The position numbers and the translations under genes are program-made. 64,000 bases of DNA from CAVZXS01 sp963779325 (GTDB lineage Bacteria; Bacteroidota; Bacteroidia; Chitinophagales; Chitinophagaceae): positions 81,357-145,356 of the forward strand of contig CAVZXS010000014.1 in NCBI GenBank assembly GCA_963779325.1, read 5' to 3'. Shown one piece after another: positions 47,013-56,139 of the stretch; the first letter of the stretch is position 1, and every line of letters begins with the position of its first letter. The notes beneath the pieces were generated by a model. The model had not been told where the DNA came from. It did no database searches and saw nothing but the letters and a program-made list of their open reading frames with translations.

Positions 47013-47726
47013 CTAAAAAACTTTAAACTCTGCGATACTTATATCGAAGGGCGCGGTACGGTGAGTTACTTTTATCAGTCCGATATTACGGGCATACCAT
47101 TTATCATATACTTCTTCAATTCTTCCCATTTCTTTATTAGTTGTTGAATCAAATCCGACTGAAAGTATTTTCATGCTGATCCTTACAACGTCTTTAAATT
47201 CGTAAGTAGTATTTTTAGTAAAACTTTTTACTTTCAAAACAGGTATATATTCCTCAATTTTACCAATATAGCTTTGCTCTATTTTTAATTTGCCGTTACT
47301 GAATGTATTGGTGCCGGTAGCTGTATTCTCATTCCACAAGGTGCCGACGGGTGCGTTATCTTCCATGAAGATAAATTCATAATATCCTTTTGTATCAGGT
47401 TGAATTGGTAAGAGATCGGTAGGAATGGACTGGTAATATTTTCCGTTCTCTTTTCTAAAAAAACAGCTGTCCCAAATACCGCAATTTTCGTTAGTAAATC
47501 TACCGATTCCTCTATATTCAATAATGGAATAATTTTTTCCGACAATATTAATTGCACCCGTTTTTTCACCGTAAAGCCCGCTAAACTCATAGGACCAAAA
47601 GGAGTTATTGGACAGAGGGAAATAATCGCCGGGTGGAGGTATTATTTCAGTGACAGTTTCTTTTTTGCAGCTGTCACTTATTGCAGTTAAAAAGAGAAGT
47701 GAAAAAAATAGAATGAATCGATTCAT
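47013..47726 (-). CDS. Lipoprotein, unknown function
   Basis: A 237-residue protein. The ATG at 47726 gives a short lipoprotein signal (MNRFILFFSLLFLTAISDSC); the frame extends to 47810 but the added part has no signal character. The mature part, PPPGDYFPLSNNSFWSYEFSG then GTLWNEN and SFTKNTTYEFKDVVRISMKI, looks like the beta-rich lipoproteins of Bacteroidota with a DYFPLxxGNxWxY motif. No enzymatic motif. It is convergent with the third FG-GAP gene. Confidence 0.72.
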   Translation of the reverse strand: MNRFILFFSLLFLTAISDSCKKETVTEIIPPPGDYFPLSNNSFWSYEFSGLYGEKTGAINIVGKNYSIIEYRGIGRFTNENCGIWDSCFFRKENGKYYQSIPTDLLPIQPDTKGYYEFIFMEDNAPVGTLWNENTATGTNTFSNGKLKIEQSYIGKIEEYIPVLKVKSFTKNTTYEFKDVVRISMKILSVGFDSTTNKEMGRIEEVYDKWYARNIGLIKVTHRTAPFDISIAEFKVF

Positions 47727-47802
47727 TATTGAAAAGCTTATAATTAATTTTCTAAATGATACTATGAATATAAGACTTTTTTCAACAGGAAACGCCTGCT
47801 GA

Positions 47803-47934
47803 GGGTGCATTTAGAAATGTCGCAGGCTTCATTTTGCAAAAGCCCCCATCCCCAAAAGGGGTGCATCAGTTTTACTGTTTGATATTCCCCTTGAGGGGAT
47901 AGGGGCAAAAGCGACAATTTTAAATGCACACCCT
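47803..47934. repeat. 130-bp imperfect palindrome with CCCC/GGGG core
   Basis: Outer arms GTGCATTTAGAAATGTCGC (47805-47823) and GCGACAATTTTAAATGCAC (47911-47929). Inside are CCCCCATCCCC and GGGGATAGGGG arms around CCAAAAGGGG and CCCCTTGAGGGG hairpins. The right core (CCCCTTGAGGGG) resembles the CCCC/GGGG family inserted in the paa genes. Confidence 0.7.
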
Positions 47935-47951
47935 GCTGATCTGATTTCTTG

Positions 47952-48894
47952 TTACATCACGGGAAAATAAATCTTAGTTACCCATTTAGCGGTATCAGGT
48001 TCTTTTAACCGATTTGTAATTAGCGAATAAAAAGGAATAGCGGGTGCATGCCTTTCGTAATCATCGGCATATTTTTTTATTTGCTCAAAAGCAACAGCGG
48101 CAATACTTGTTCCTCCTTTTACTTTCGTTACCAGTATATTGCCCCTGCCCGGCATTCTTTTTTGTAAAATACTTCCTGATGAGGGCAGTAGTATATTCGT
48201 CGGTAGTCGCGACTTTTACTTCAAAACTAATACTGTCCAACGTGCCTATATTCAGCATTGGATAGCCTGTTTCTTTTGCGGAATTTTGAATAATATAATT
48301 TTTGAGCCTGTCAATAAGGCTATAGATAAATTGATTTGTCGGGAAACCGGTACAGTATTCCGGAAGTAGCAACCAAAAGACTGTCAGTCACCAACTCTTT
48401 TTTTATTTCAAAGCCGTAAATATTTTCCGGCTTTGAATAAAAATCTTCCATCTTTTGTAAAATAGAAGTTATTGCTTCTCTCAATTTTTTTTGTCTGTTG
48501 AAATATAAGAAATCGCTTAATGGGATTATATGACGTCGCAACTGCACCTATCCATTCTAATTGTGTAGAGTCTTTTGTGAGCGGGATAAGCAGTAAAGTT
48601 AGTGGACAAATTCATTGATTTCGGTCGTCGATAGAAATTGGCACGTATGTTATGTTACCTCTTTTAATTGTATAAATATAAGATCATTAAAATAAAAGCT
48701 GTCCTTACTTATTTTCCCGGGCCACCATTTTGCAACATTATTTTTGTCAGTAAATACCTGTGCATATACCCGGCCTTGTAGCCTTTAACGGTTATAATAC
48801 TGATTTAAGATTAATAATATTCGGGATCAAAACATAAACTAAAGCGCGAGATAGTAACACTACACACTAAAAAACCAATCATCCATTTTTTCAT
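47952..48894 (-). CDS. SRPBCC/GyrI-like protein (multiply frameshifted)
   Basis: At least five breaks split one protein of about 314 residues. Joining frames gives MKKWMIGFLVCSVTI (membrane anchor), IINLKSVITVKGYKAG, NNVAKWWPGK, then QLEWIGAVATSYNPIKRFL, the helix REAITSILQKMEDFYSKPENIYGFEIKK, and a GyrI-like end: MLNIGTLDSISFEVKVAT, GQGNILVTKVKGGTSIAAVAFEQI, HAPAIPFYSLITNRLKEPDTAKWVTKIYFPV. The START/SRPBCC part with a WWPG motif followed by a GyrI-like effector-binding domain is a recurrent Bacteroidota arrangement of unknown function. The density of breaks is the highest in the window, so this copy may be a true pseudogene. Confidence 0.65.
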
Positions 48895-49200
48895 AATAAA
48901 AAATTAAAGTAACAGTAACTAAAAAATAGTTATTTAAAGCATCGCTAAATTACTTCTTTTGCATTTATATGTTTTACTGAATTTTATATATTATTTAAAC
49001 TAATTTTATTCATTACTTACGACTGTAAGCTAATAAAAAGGATTGTATTAAAGGTTCGAATGAATTTTTAGATTGTTTGAAAATAAAACTGAAATCCTGC
49101 TGTTATAATTATAGTTCGTTATAATTTCTATTTTCTAAAAATATCGATTTTTGCAGAAAAAATTAATTGTAAATTAGCTGTTCACAGATTTTAAAACTAT
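48895..49200. other. AT-rich spacer upstream of the GH65 gene
   Basis: A 306-bp gap between divergent genes with no ORF. TTATAATTATAGTTCGTTATAA around 49104-49125 is a loose palindrome, and GATTTTTG near 49148 is one base off the -7 consensus. It should hold the promoters of both flanking genes. Confidence 0.35.
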
Positions 49201-51259
49201 ATGGGAAAGAAAGCCTCCTTTTTTTACTTTTTACTTTTTACTTTTTCAATTTCAGCTCAGACCTCTGACCCCTGGAAAATTACCGCCGCTAAAATTGACC
49301 CCTCCAACTATTACGGTATTACCGTTGCCAATGGTATGATCGGTATCGTGTCTTCGCCCGAACCTTTTAAAGTAAAAGATGTGGTATTGGCGGGCGCCTA
49401 CGATTTATACGGCCGCGGACGGGTAAGCAATTTTATACGCAGCTTTAATTTGCTCAATATGCGGCTTGATATAGACGGGCGCACCATTGATGCCAAGTCA
49501 GCAGCCAATATGAAGCAGGAACTGGATATGCGCCGCGCCGCTTTTACTACCACATTCGATTATGGCGATAAAGCTACTGTCAGCTATACTTATTATTCTT
49601 TAAGACAATTGCCTTATACCGTTTTGATGGATGTAAACGTAACTGCTAAAAAAGATATTGCTATTAATGCGGCAAGTGTAATGGAAGCGCCGGATTTGTT
49701 ACGAGATGTACAGAATTATTATAATGAAATAGACAGGCCGCATACAACAATCAGTTTACTTACCTCTACTGCCCAAAGCCCTACCGGTAAAATGCTGATG
49801 TGTGCGTCCAATACTTTTTTATTTGGCGAAGCACACGGGCAGGAGCCTCGGATAATTCATGAAATGTGGGATAATAATATGCACCTGATGAAATTTGGTA
49901 AAAAAATAAAAGCGGGTGAAACTTATCGCTTTTCAATTGCAGGCTCCTCCATTACTTCCGCTCATCATGATGACCCGCTGAATGAAGCGGAACGCTTAAC
50001 CATTTTTGCAAAATTGGAAGGCCGCGACAGGTTATTAAACTTTCACACCAAGGCTTGGGATGATTTATGGAAGAGCGATATAACAATTGAAGCTGCCGGT
50101 CCCGCTTCTGCGGGAGAAGTTGCGCAAAGTCAGCAGGATATACACAGTATGCTGTATCATTTATATTCTTTTACCCGCGAAGGAACATCTTTATCGCCTT
50201 CGCCAATGGGTTTATCAGGACTTGGTTATAACGGGCATGTATTCTGGGATACAGAACTATGGATGTTCCCGGCCGTGTTGGTATTGCATCCCGAACTGGC
50301 CAAGAGTATGGTTGAATACCGCTTTCAGCGATTGGCGGCCGCTAAAAGAAATGCATTCAGTAAAGGATATAAAGGCGCAATGTTTCCTTGGGAAAGCGCT
50401 GAAACGGGAGTTGAAGAAACACCGGTATGGGCATTGAGCGGTCCCTTTCGAACATCATATAACTGCATGTGTCGGCATTGCTGCATGGAATTATTACTGC
50501 GTTACACAAGATAAAAATTGGTTGCGTGAAAAAGGCTGGCCGATTTTAAAAGAAACGGCAGATTTTTGGGCAAGTCGTGTAGAAAGAAATGGCCAGGGTA
50601 AATATGATATAAAAAATGTAGTAGCCGCCGATGAATGGGCGGAGAATGTAGACAACAATGCTTTTACCAATGCAGCGGCAAAAACTAATTTACAAAATGC
50701 CGCGGAAGCGGCCAAAGTATTGGGAGTAATAGCTGATCCCGATTGGATGAATGTAGCGAATAATATTCCTATTTTAAAAATGCCTGATGGTGTCACAAAA
50801 GAACATGCTGCTTATAATGGCGAAGGAATAAAACAAGCTGATGTAAATTTATTACCCTACCCCTTAAAGCAAATTACCGATCCTGCTCAAATAAAAAAAG
50901 ATCTGGCTTATTACGAAACCCGTGTGCCGGATGAAGGCACCCCTGCTATGACGCAGGCCGTCTTTACATTACTTTATGCAAGATTGGGCGATGGCAAGAA
51001 AGCGTTTCACTTTTTTCAGGATGGTTATCTTCCCAACCTGAACCCTCCGTTTAGGGTTATTGCCGAAACAAAAGGCGGAACCAACCCCTATTTTGCCACC
51101 GGTGCCGGCGGAATGATACAGAGCTTATTGATGGGTTTTGGCGGCTTAGATATTACCCCGAAGGGAATAGTACAGGTAAAATCCGTATTGCCGCCGGGCT
51201 GGAAAAGCCTTACAATAACCGGTGTTGGGCCGGAAAAGAAGGTTTTTTCTGTAAAATAA
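49201..51259 (+). CDS. Secreted GH65 family glycoside hydrolase/phosphorylase (frameshifted)
   Basis: About 686 residues over two frames. Signal peptide MGKKASFFYFLLFTFSISAQ. N-terminal beta-sandwich, then the (alpha/alpha)6 barrel with GYNGHVFWDTELWMFPAVL and KGYKGAMFPWESAETGVEETPVWALSGP. One extra base in CCCTTT (50443-50448) breaks it; the next frame gives EHHITACVGIAAWNYYCVTQD and the active-site region AADEWAENVDNNAFTNAA, whose Glu is the general acid. GH65 enzymes act on alpha-glucosides such as maltose, trehalose or kojibiose. As an exported form beside an amylase and SusCD, a hydrolase on alpha-gluco-oligosaccharides is likely; specificity is not resolved. Confidence 0.85.
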
Positions 51260-51275
51260 TTCTTATCTTGGCAGT

Positions 51276-51830
51276 CTGAAAAAACTGGCTGCTATATTAC
51301 TAATTTCGCTGTTGTTTTTCAACTGGGTAGGTTACCGCCTACTTATGCAATGGATGGAACAAAAGGCTGATGCACGCCTCGAAGCCAGGTTAGATAACAA
51401 TAACTACAATGAATCGGATCTTATTACTATTAAGGTTTCACTCAATATGCCGTATCAAAATGAATGGTCCGATTTTGAAAGATATGACGGCGAAGTAGAG
51501 AAAGACGGCAAAATCTATAAATACGTAAAACGCAAAGTACAGAACGACTCATTGATATTGTTGTGTATTCCGCACGAAACGAAAATGAACCTGCAGGCTG
51601 CCAAAGATGATTTTTATAAATTGGTAAATGACCTGCAGCAAAATAATTCTTCTCAAAAAGGCAACGATAAAAAAACGGCTTTCAAAAATCTTTTAAGCGA
51701 ATATGTGCAGGAAATAAAGTGTTGGAGTTTAAATGCTCACACCGGTTTATCGCTGCAATATTTTGTAGAAAATAATTCTTCAAACACTACGGGTTTTTAT
51801 CTTCTCCCCGGTCAGCCACCAGATTGCTGA
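51276..51830 (+). CDS. Small exported/membrane-anchored protein, unknown
   Basis: A protein of about 184 residues. The frame opens at 51255; no ATG, GTG or TTG precedes 51312, but CTG at 51276 starts LKKLAAILLISLLFFNWVGYRLL, a proper signal-anchor, so the real start is unclear (CTG, or a lost ATG). The rest, with YNESDLITIKVSLNMPYQNEWSDFERYDGEVEKDGKIYKYVKRKVQNDSL, is recognisable as a family of Bacteroidota hypothetical proteins with that NMPY motif. It lies 17 bp after the GH65 gene and may share its transcript. A TATCTTGG box at 51265 is close to a -7 element. No function can be given. Confidence 0.55.
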   Translation: MKKLAAILLISLLFFNWVGYRLLMQWMEQKADARLEARLDNNNYNESDLITIKVSLNMPYQNEWSDFERYDGEVEKDGKIYKYVKRKVQNDSLILLCIPHETKMNLQAAKDDFYKLVNDLQQNNSSQKGNDKKTAFKNLLSEYVQEIKCWSLNAHTGLSLQYFVENNSSNTTGFYLLPGQPPDC

Positions 51831-51997
51831 TTCTTTTTTCACTTGGTTAAAAAACGAATCTGTAGAATCATACTGTGCAATAGATGCGGAATGATTTGCA
51901 AGCTGTGATCGTATACCCGTTTCGATATAAATACCGGAACATGCCGATGCCGCCCAATGACGGTAAGAAATTTTCATCATAAAATATTTTATATAAA

Positions 51998-53326
51998 ATG
52001 AATAAGCCTCTCTTAGCAATAGTAGCAGCAGCATTGTTGTCATTATTGTCGTGTAAAGAAAAATCGGGCGATTATAAAAAGCTGACCAACGACCCCATAT
52101 TGTATTGCAAAACGGTAAAAGATTTGAACAATGTGGTGCTGTCAAATAATTTTCCACCCATGGTTGCCGCCAGGATCTATGCGTATGCAAACATTGCCGC
52201 CTATGAATGTATTGCTGCAGGCGATACGGGTTTTCAGTCGTTGGCCGGTCAAATAAACGGATTGGAAAAATTACCTGCATATGATACGGCAAATGTAGAT
52301 TTTCACTTCGCTTCTTTACTGGCCTTTTGTAAACTGAGCGATGCATTGACTTTTCCGGCCGAAAGTTTTAGTGAATATATAAGCACACTAAAAAAAGATG
52401 CGGATAGTGCAGGGATGCCTTCTTCGGTTATGAAGGCAACGGTAATTTTTGCTGACAGTACTGCCGCTCACATACTTAATTGGAGCAAGAAAGACAACTA
52501 TGCGCAAACACGCAGTGCATCTAAATTTACGGTTACTGAAGAGGAAGGTCGTTGGGTACCCACGCCGCCAATGTATGCACAGGGCATAGAACCGCATTGG
52601 ATGGAAATAAGAACATTGGTTATGGATTCCGTTTCGCAATTTAAACCGGTACCGCCGCCCGTATTTGATATAAAAAATAAAAACAGTGTTTATTATAAAG
52701 CATTGCTTCGGGTAAAACAAATGACTGACAGTCTTACCGCGGAGCAAAAACATATCGCTGATTTTTGGGATGATAATCCTTTTAAGATGAATGTAAGCGG
52801 GCATGTAATGTTTGCTACTAAAAAGTTTTCGCCGCCGGGTCATTGGATGAATATTGTCGGTATTGCCGCTGAAAAATCGAAGGCCGATTTTGCTACGGTA
52901 GTTTGCGCTTATGCACAAACAGCTATCGCCATGTTCGATGCGTTTATCAGTTGTTGGTATGAAAAATACAGGAGTAATTATGTACGTCCCGAAACCGTAA
53001 TCAACAAATACATAAGTGCGGAATGGCAACCTTATATTCAAACACCGCCGTTCCCTTCTTATACAAGCGGGCACAGCACGGTATCCGCAGCGGCTGCCGA
53101 AACTATGACCAATGTTTTTGGCGATAATTTACAATTTACTGATACATCTTTATTGGAATTTGGTATAGCAAACCGCGAAATAAAATCTTTCCGTCAGGCT
53201 GCACAGGAAGCGAGTATATCAAGAGTATACGGCGGTATTCATTATCCGTTTGATTGCGATAACGGAGCTGTAGTCGGTAAAAAGTTGGGAGAGTTTATTG
53301 TTCAGAAATTGAAAATGAAAAAATAA
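51998..53326 (+). CDS. Vanadium-haloperoxidase/PAP2 superfamily lipoprotein, copy 1
   Basis: A 442-residue protein with a lipoprotein signal (LLAIVAAALLSLLSC). The acid-phosphatase/vanadium-chloroperoxidase site is present: PSYTSGHSTVSAA with His359, and SRVYGGIHYPFDCD with Arg409 and His415 (the vanadate/phosphate ligand). Substrate is unknown: the fold serves bromo- or chloroperoxidases and phosphatases alike. The long N-terminal helical region (AARIYAYANIAAYECIAAG) is that of the bacterial VCPO-like branch. It is followed 12 bp later by a beta-barrel protein gene, then by a second PAP2 gene. Confidence 0.88.
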   Translation: MNKPLLAIVAAALLSLLSCKEKSGDYKKLTNDPILYCKTVKDLNNVVLSNNFPPMVAARIYAYANIAAYECIAAGDTGFQSLAGQINGLEKLPAYDTANVDFHFASLLAFCKLSDALTFPAESFSEYISTLKKDADSAGMPSSVMKATVIFADSTAAHILNWSKKDNYAQTRSASKFTVTEEEGRWVPTPPMYAQGIEPHWMEIRTLVMDSVSQFKPVPPPVFDIKNKNSVYYKALLRVKQMTDSLTAEQKHIADFWDDNPFKMNVSGHVMFATKKFSPPGHWMNIVGIAAEKSKADFATVVCAYAQTAIAMFDAFISCWYEKYRSNYVRPETVINKYISAEWQPYIQTPPFPSYTSGHSTVSAAAAETMTNVFGDNLQFTDTSLLEFGIANREIKSFRQAAQEASISRVYGGIHYPFDCDNGAVVGKKLGEFIVQKLKMKK

Positions 53327-53337
53327 AATTATTGTTT

Positions 53338-54285
53338 ATGCAAAATAAAATTATTGTTTACCTGCTATTAATTGCGCCATTTGCCGGCATGGCGCAAACA
53401 GATATTGACGGCTTAATGATGGAAAAGAATGCACTCTGCATCGGACCGATGGCCGGCTACAGCAGTTGGAAAAATTATTGGGAAGGAACGCTGAAAAGAG
53501 ATAACCTGAACTTGGGAACTGTGTCTGCCACTACGTACAGTGTAATGGGTAACTATGGCATCACCAATAAACTAAATGTAATGTTTGGATTACCTTATGT
53601 AAAAACAAAAGCCTCGGCAGGTCAATTGGCCGGGCAAAAAGGTATCCAGGATATTTCTCTTTGGGTAAAATGGAAAGCTTATATTAAAAAAATCGGCAGC
53701 GGAAGATTATCCATCTTTGCCATCGGCGGTTATTCTTTACCCGCATCCAATTACACAGCCGATTTCTTGCCTATGTCAATCGGTTTAGAAAGTAAAAATT
53801 TATCCCTGAGAGCCATGGCCGATTATCAACGGGATAAGTGGTTTGCCACAATCTCTGCTACCTACATGCGAAGAAGTAATATTGAAATTGACCGCAGTGC
53901 ATATTATACCACGGAAATGCATTACAGTAATGAAGTGGAAATGCCTGATGCGGCTTCTTTTAATGTAAGAATTGGTTATCGTAACAAAGGAGCGGTACTG
54001 GAACTGTTTGGCGATAACAGAACAACGCTTGGTGGTTTTGATATTACGAGAAATAATGTCCCTTTTGTCAGCAACAAAATGAATGGAACAAGTATCGGTT
54101 TCAACTTTAAATACCCAATGCCTTTCAAACCAAATATTTCCCTTACAGGCAATGCTTTTACAACATTAGCAGGAAGAAACATGGGGCAATCAACCGGTTT
54201 TAATGCGGGTGTTTTCTATGTGTTTGATCTTTCAAAAAAGGAGGCCTCCACAAACCCCTCCAAAGGAGAGGCTTTAAAACCCTAA
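53338..54285 (+). CDS. Outer-membrane beta-barrel protein, unknown
   Basis: A 315-residue protein with a signal peptide (IIVYLLLIAPFAGMAQ); the ATG at 53338 was preferred over a TTG six bases upstream. The mature part is a run of amphipathic beta-strands with aromatic ends (YGITNKLNVMFGLPYVKTK, GSGRLSIFAIGGYSLPASNY, GFNAGVFYVFDL), typical of a transport-like or MetA-pathway-type barrel. The last strand ends at FDLSKK; the final residues EASTNPSKGEALKP come from a CCTCC/GGAGG palindromic repeat, so the terminal strand is followed by a foreign tail. It lies 12 bp after one PAP2 gene and 126 bp before another. Confidence 0.75.
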   Translation: MQNKIIVYLLLIAPFAGMAQTDIDGLMMEKNALCIGPMAGYSSWKNYWEGTLKRDNLNLGTVSATTYSVMGNYGITNKLNVMFGLPYVKTKASAGQLAGQKGIQDISLWVKWKAYIKKIGSGRLSIFAIGGYSLPASNYTADFLPMSIGLESKNLSLRAMADYQRDKWFATISATYMRRSNIEIDRSAYYTTEMHYSNEVEMPDAASFNVRIGYRNKGAVLELFGDNRTTLGGFDITRNNVPFVSNKMNGTSIGFNFKYPMPFKPNISLTGNAFTTLAGRNMGQSTGFNAGVFYVFDLSKKEASTNPSKGEALKP

Positions 54286-54410
54286 AGTGTTAAAGCCGTT
54301 CATTCATAAAAAATAAACTAACGAAATGTTCAATAGAATTACCGGAAGATGAACGGAGCGACGCAAGGGACGATGATAGTAGTAATGCAGTTGACTTAAA
54401 AAATAGTAAA

Positions 54411-55949
54411 ATGAAAAAAATAATAAATATACTTTTTGTAGCATTGATAGCAAGTTCCTGCTCAAAAGACATAAAAGAAACCAATATGGAGTTTCCTGCA
54501 TTGCAACCTGCATCGGCCGATGCTAATGCAGGAGGTTGGAAACCCATTCTATTATCAGGGCCGACGGAATTTTCCGTAACTGCACCTATTGCTGTTTCCG
54601 CACCTGATTATATTGCGCAGGTAAATGAAATAAAAAGTTTTCAGGCCAATATAACTTATGCTGAAAGAAAAAGTGTAAACTACTGGAGTGCCGGCGCCGT
54701 ATTAAGATGGAATGAACTGATGCGGGAGTTAGTAGCCAAACACAACAGACCGCCTTATCAGAATGCTGATGGTACTTACCCTTTTCCCAATGCAAACAAT
54801 CCGTTAGCTTATCCCACATTTCCATTTGCTACTCCGCCATATGCGGCCAGGGCCTATGCGTATGTAGCCGCAGCACAATATGATGCATTGATAGCTGCTT
54901 GGTATTATAAAAATTTATACAACCGTGCGGCTCCGTACAATGCGGATGCTACAGTCAATTGTTTAATACCCAAATCAACATTACCTTCTTATCCGTCGGA
55001 GGATGCAGTAGTAGTTGGTGTAACTACCGAGTTGCTAAAACTTTTATTTCCCGGCGACCAGGAGTTTATACAACTGAAAGCCGAAGAGCATAAAAGAGCA
55101 AGAATAATTGCAGGCGCAAATGTTCGCAGCGATATAGAAGCCGGCGAAGCGTTGGGTAAATTAGTAGCGCAAAAATTTGTAACAAGAGCAAGAGGTGATA
55201 GAGCCGGTGCGGCTGTCGGTAATCAAACTATTTGGACACAAATGGAAAACGATGCTGTTGCTAATGGTGAAATTCCCTGGATAAGCCGGGAGAGTCCTAA
55301 ACGTCCGCCCATGTTACCTCTATTCGGCAGAGTAAAATTATGGCTGCTTGATTCATTGACTATGGTAACTGCTGTTCGTCCTTCGGCACCGCCATCTACT
55401 TCATCACAAAAATTTAAAGATGAGTTGGCAGAAGTGTATAATTACAGCAAAGGGCTTACGAGAGAACAAACAAGAATTGCGCATTTATGGGCCGATGGAT
55501 TAAGTACCTACACGCCACCGGGCCATTGGAATGCAATTGCAGCTGAAGATTTTGTGATGCAAAATTTCAGCGAAGTACGCTGGGCAAGAAATATGGCACT
55601 GTTAAATATGGCGCTGGTGGATGCAGCCATTGTATGTTGGGATGCGAAATATTTTTATTTCAATCCCCGCCCTTCTCAAATTGATTCCCGAATTAAAACG
55701 GTGACAGGGTTGCCTAATTTTCCTGCTTATATATCAGGGCATTCCACATTCAGCGCTGCCGCAGCTACTATATTGGGACATATCATCAAATCCAAAGCCG
55801 CTCTTTATACGGCAATGGCAAAAGAAGCATCTGAAAGCCGCATTTACGGCGCCATTCATTACCGAAGTGACTGCGAAAAAGGATTGGAAACCGGAAATAA
55901 AGTAGGCGCTTACGCTATAATAAGGGCTCAAACTGATGGGGCCGAATAG
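54411..55949 (+). CDS. Vanadium-haloperoxidase/PAP2 superfamily lipoprotein, copy 2
   Basis: A 512-residue protein with a lipoprotein signal (FVALIASSC, Cys at about residue 17). Active-site motifs: FPAYISGHSTFSAA with His444, and SRIYGAIHYRSDCEKG with Arg477 and His483. It also has the helical ATPPYAARAYAYVAAAQYDALIAAWYY segment and HLWADGLSTYTPPGHWN, shared in form with copy 1 (HIADFWDDNPF...FSPPGHWMN). The two copies are distant paralogues (order of motifs kept, sequence strongly diverged). Periplasmic or cell surface. Whether halide oxidation or phosphate-ester hydrolysis is performed cannot be told from the sequence. Confidence 0.88.
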   Translation: MKKIINILFVALIASSCSKDIKETNMEFPALQPASADANAGGWKPILLSGPTEFSVTAPIAVSAPDYIAQVNEIKSFQANITYAERKSVNYWSAGAVLRWNELMRELVAKHNRPPYQNADGTYPFPNANNPLAYPTFPFATPPYAARAYAYVAAAQYDALIAAWYYKNLYNRAAPYNADATVNCLIPKSTLPSYPSEDAVVVGVTTELLKLLFPGDQEFIQLKAEEHKRARIIAGANVRSDIEAGEALGKLVAQKFVTRARGDRAGAAVGNQTIWTQMENDAVANGEIPWISRESPKRPPMLPLFGRVKLWLLDSLTMVTAVRPSAPPSTSSQKFKDELAEVYNYSKGLTREQTRIAHLWADGLSTYTPPGHWNAIAAEDFVMQNFSEVRWARNMALLNMALVDAAIVCWDAKYFYFNPRPSQIDSRIKTVTGLPNFPAYISGHSTFSAAAATILGHIIKSKAALYTAMAKEASESRIYGAIHYRSDCEKGLETGNKVGAYAIIRAQTDGAE

Positions 55950-55990
55950 GCAAGTTATTTCTCTTATAGTCAGTATTAATATATAATAAA

Positions 55991-56025
55991 AGCTCCTCCG
56001 TTTTTATCGGGGGCTCTTGTTTTCA
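55991..56025 (+). terminator. Probable terminator after PAP2 copy 2
   Basis: AGCTCCTCCG pairs imperfectly with CGGGGGCT (a two-base bulge) across a TTTTTAT loop, followed by CTTGTTTT. It separates the PAP2 genes from the amylase gene. Confidence 0.5.
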
Positions 56026-56139
56026 CCCTTTTACTCTACGGGTTTGAAATAGAACCCGGTCAAATAAGTTATGCAGAAAAACAATGTGTTATTAGTACAT
56101 ATTTGTATCTTTAGTTCCCAAATTACCAAAACGAGATGT

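Noticed and set aside
51780..51980. Minus-strand 66-codon frame beginning MMKISYRHWAASACSG
   Set aside because: It reads plausibly as protein but overlaps the end of the gene before it, has no homologue I recognise, and the longer frame to 52346 is antisense to the PAP2 gene. It could be a remnant; not supported enough to list.
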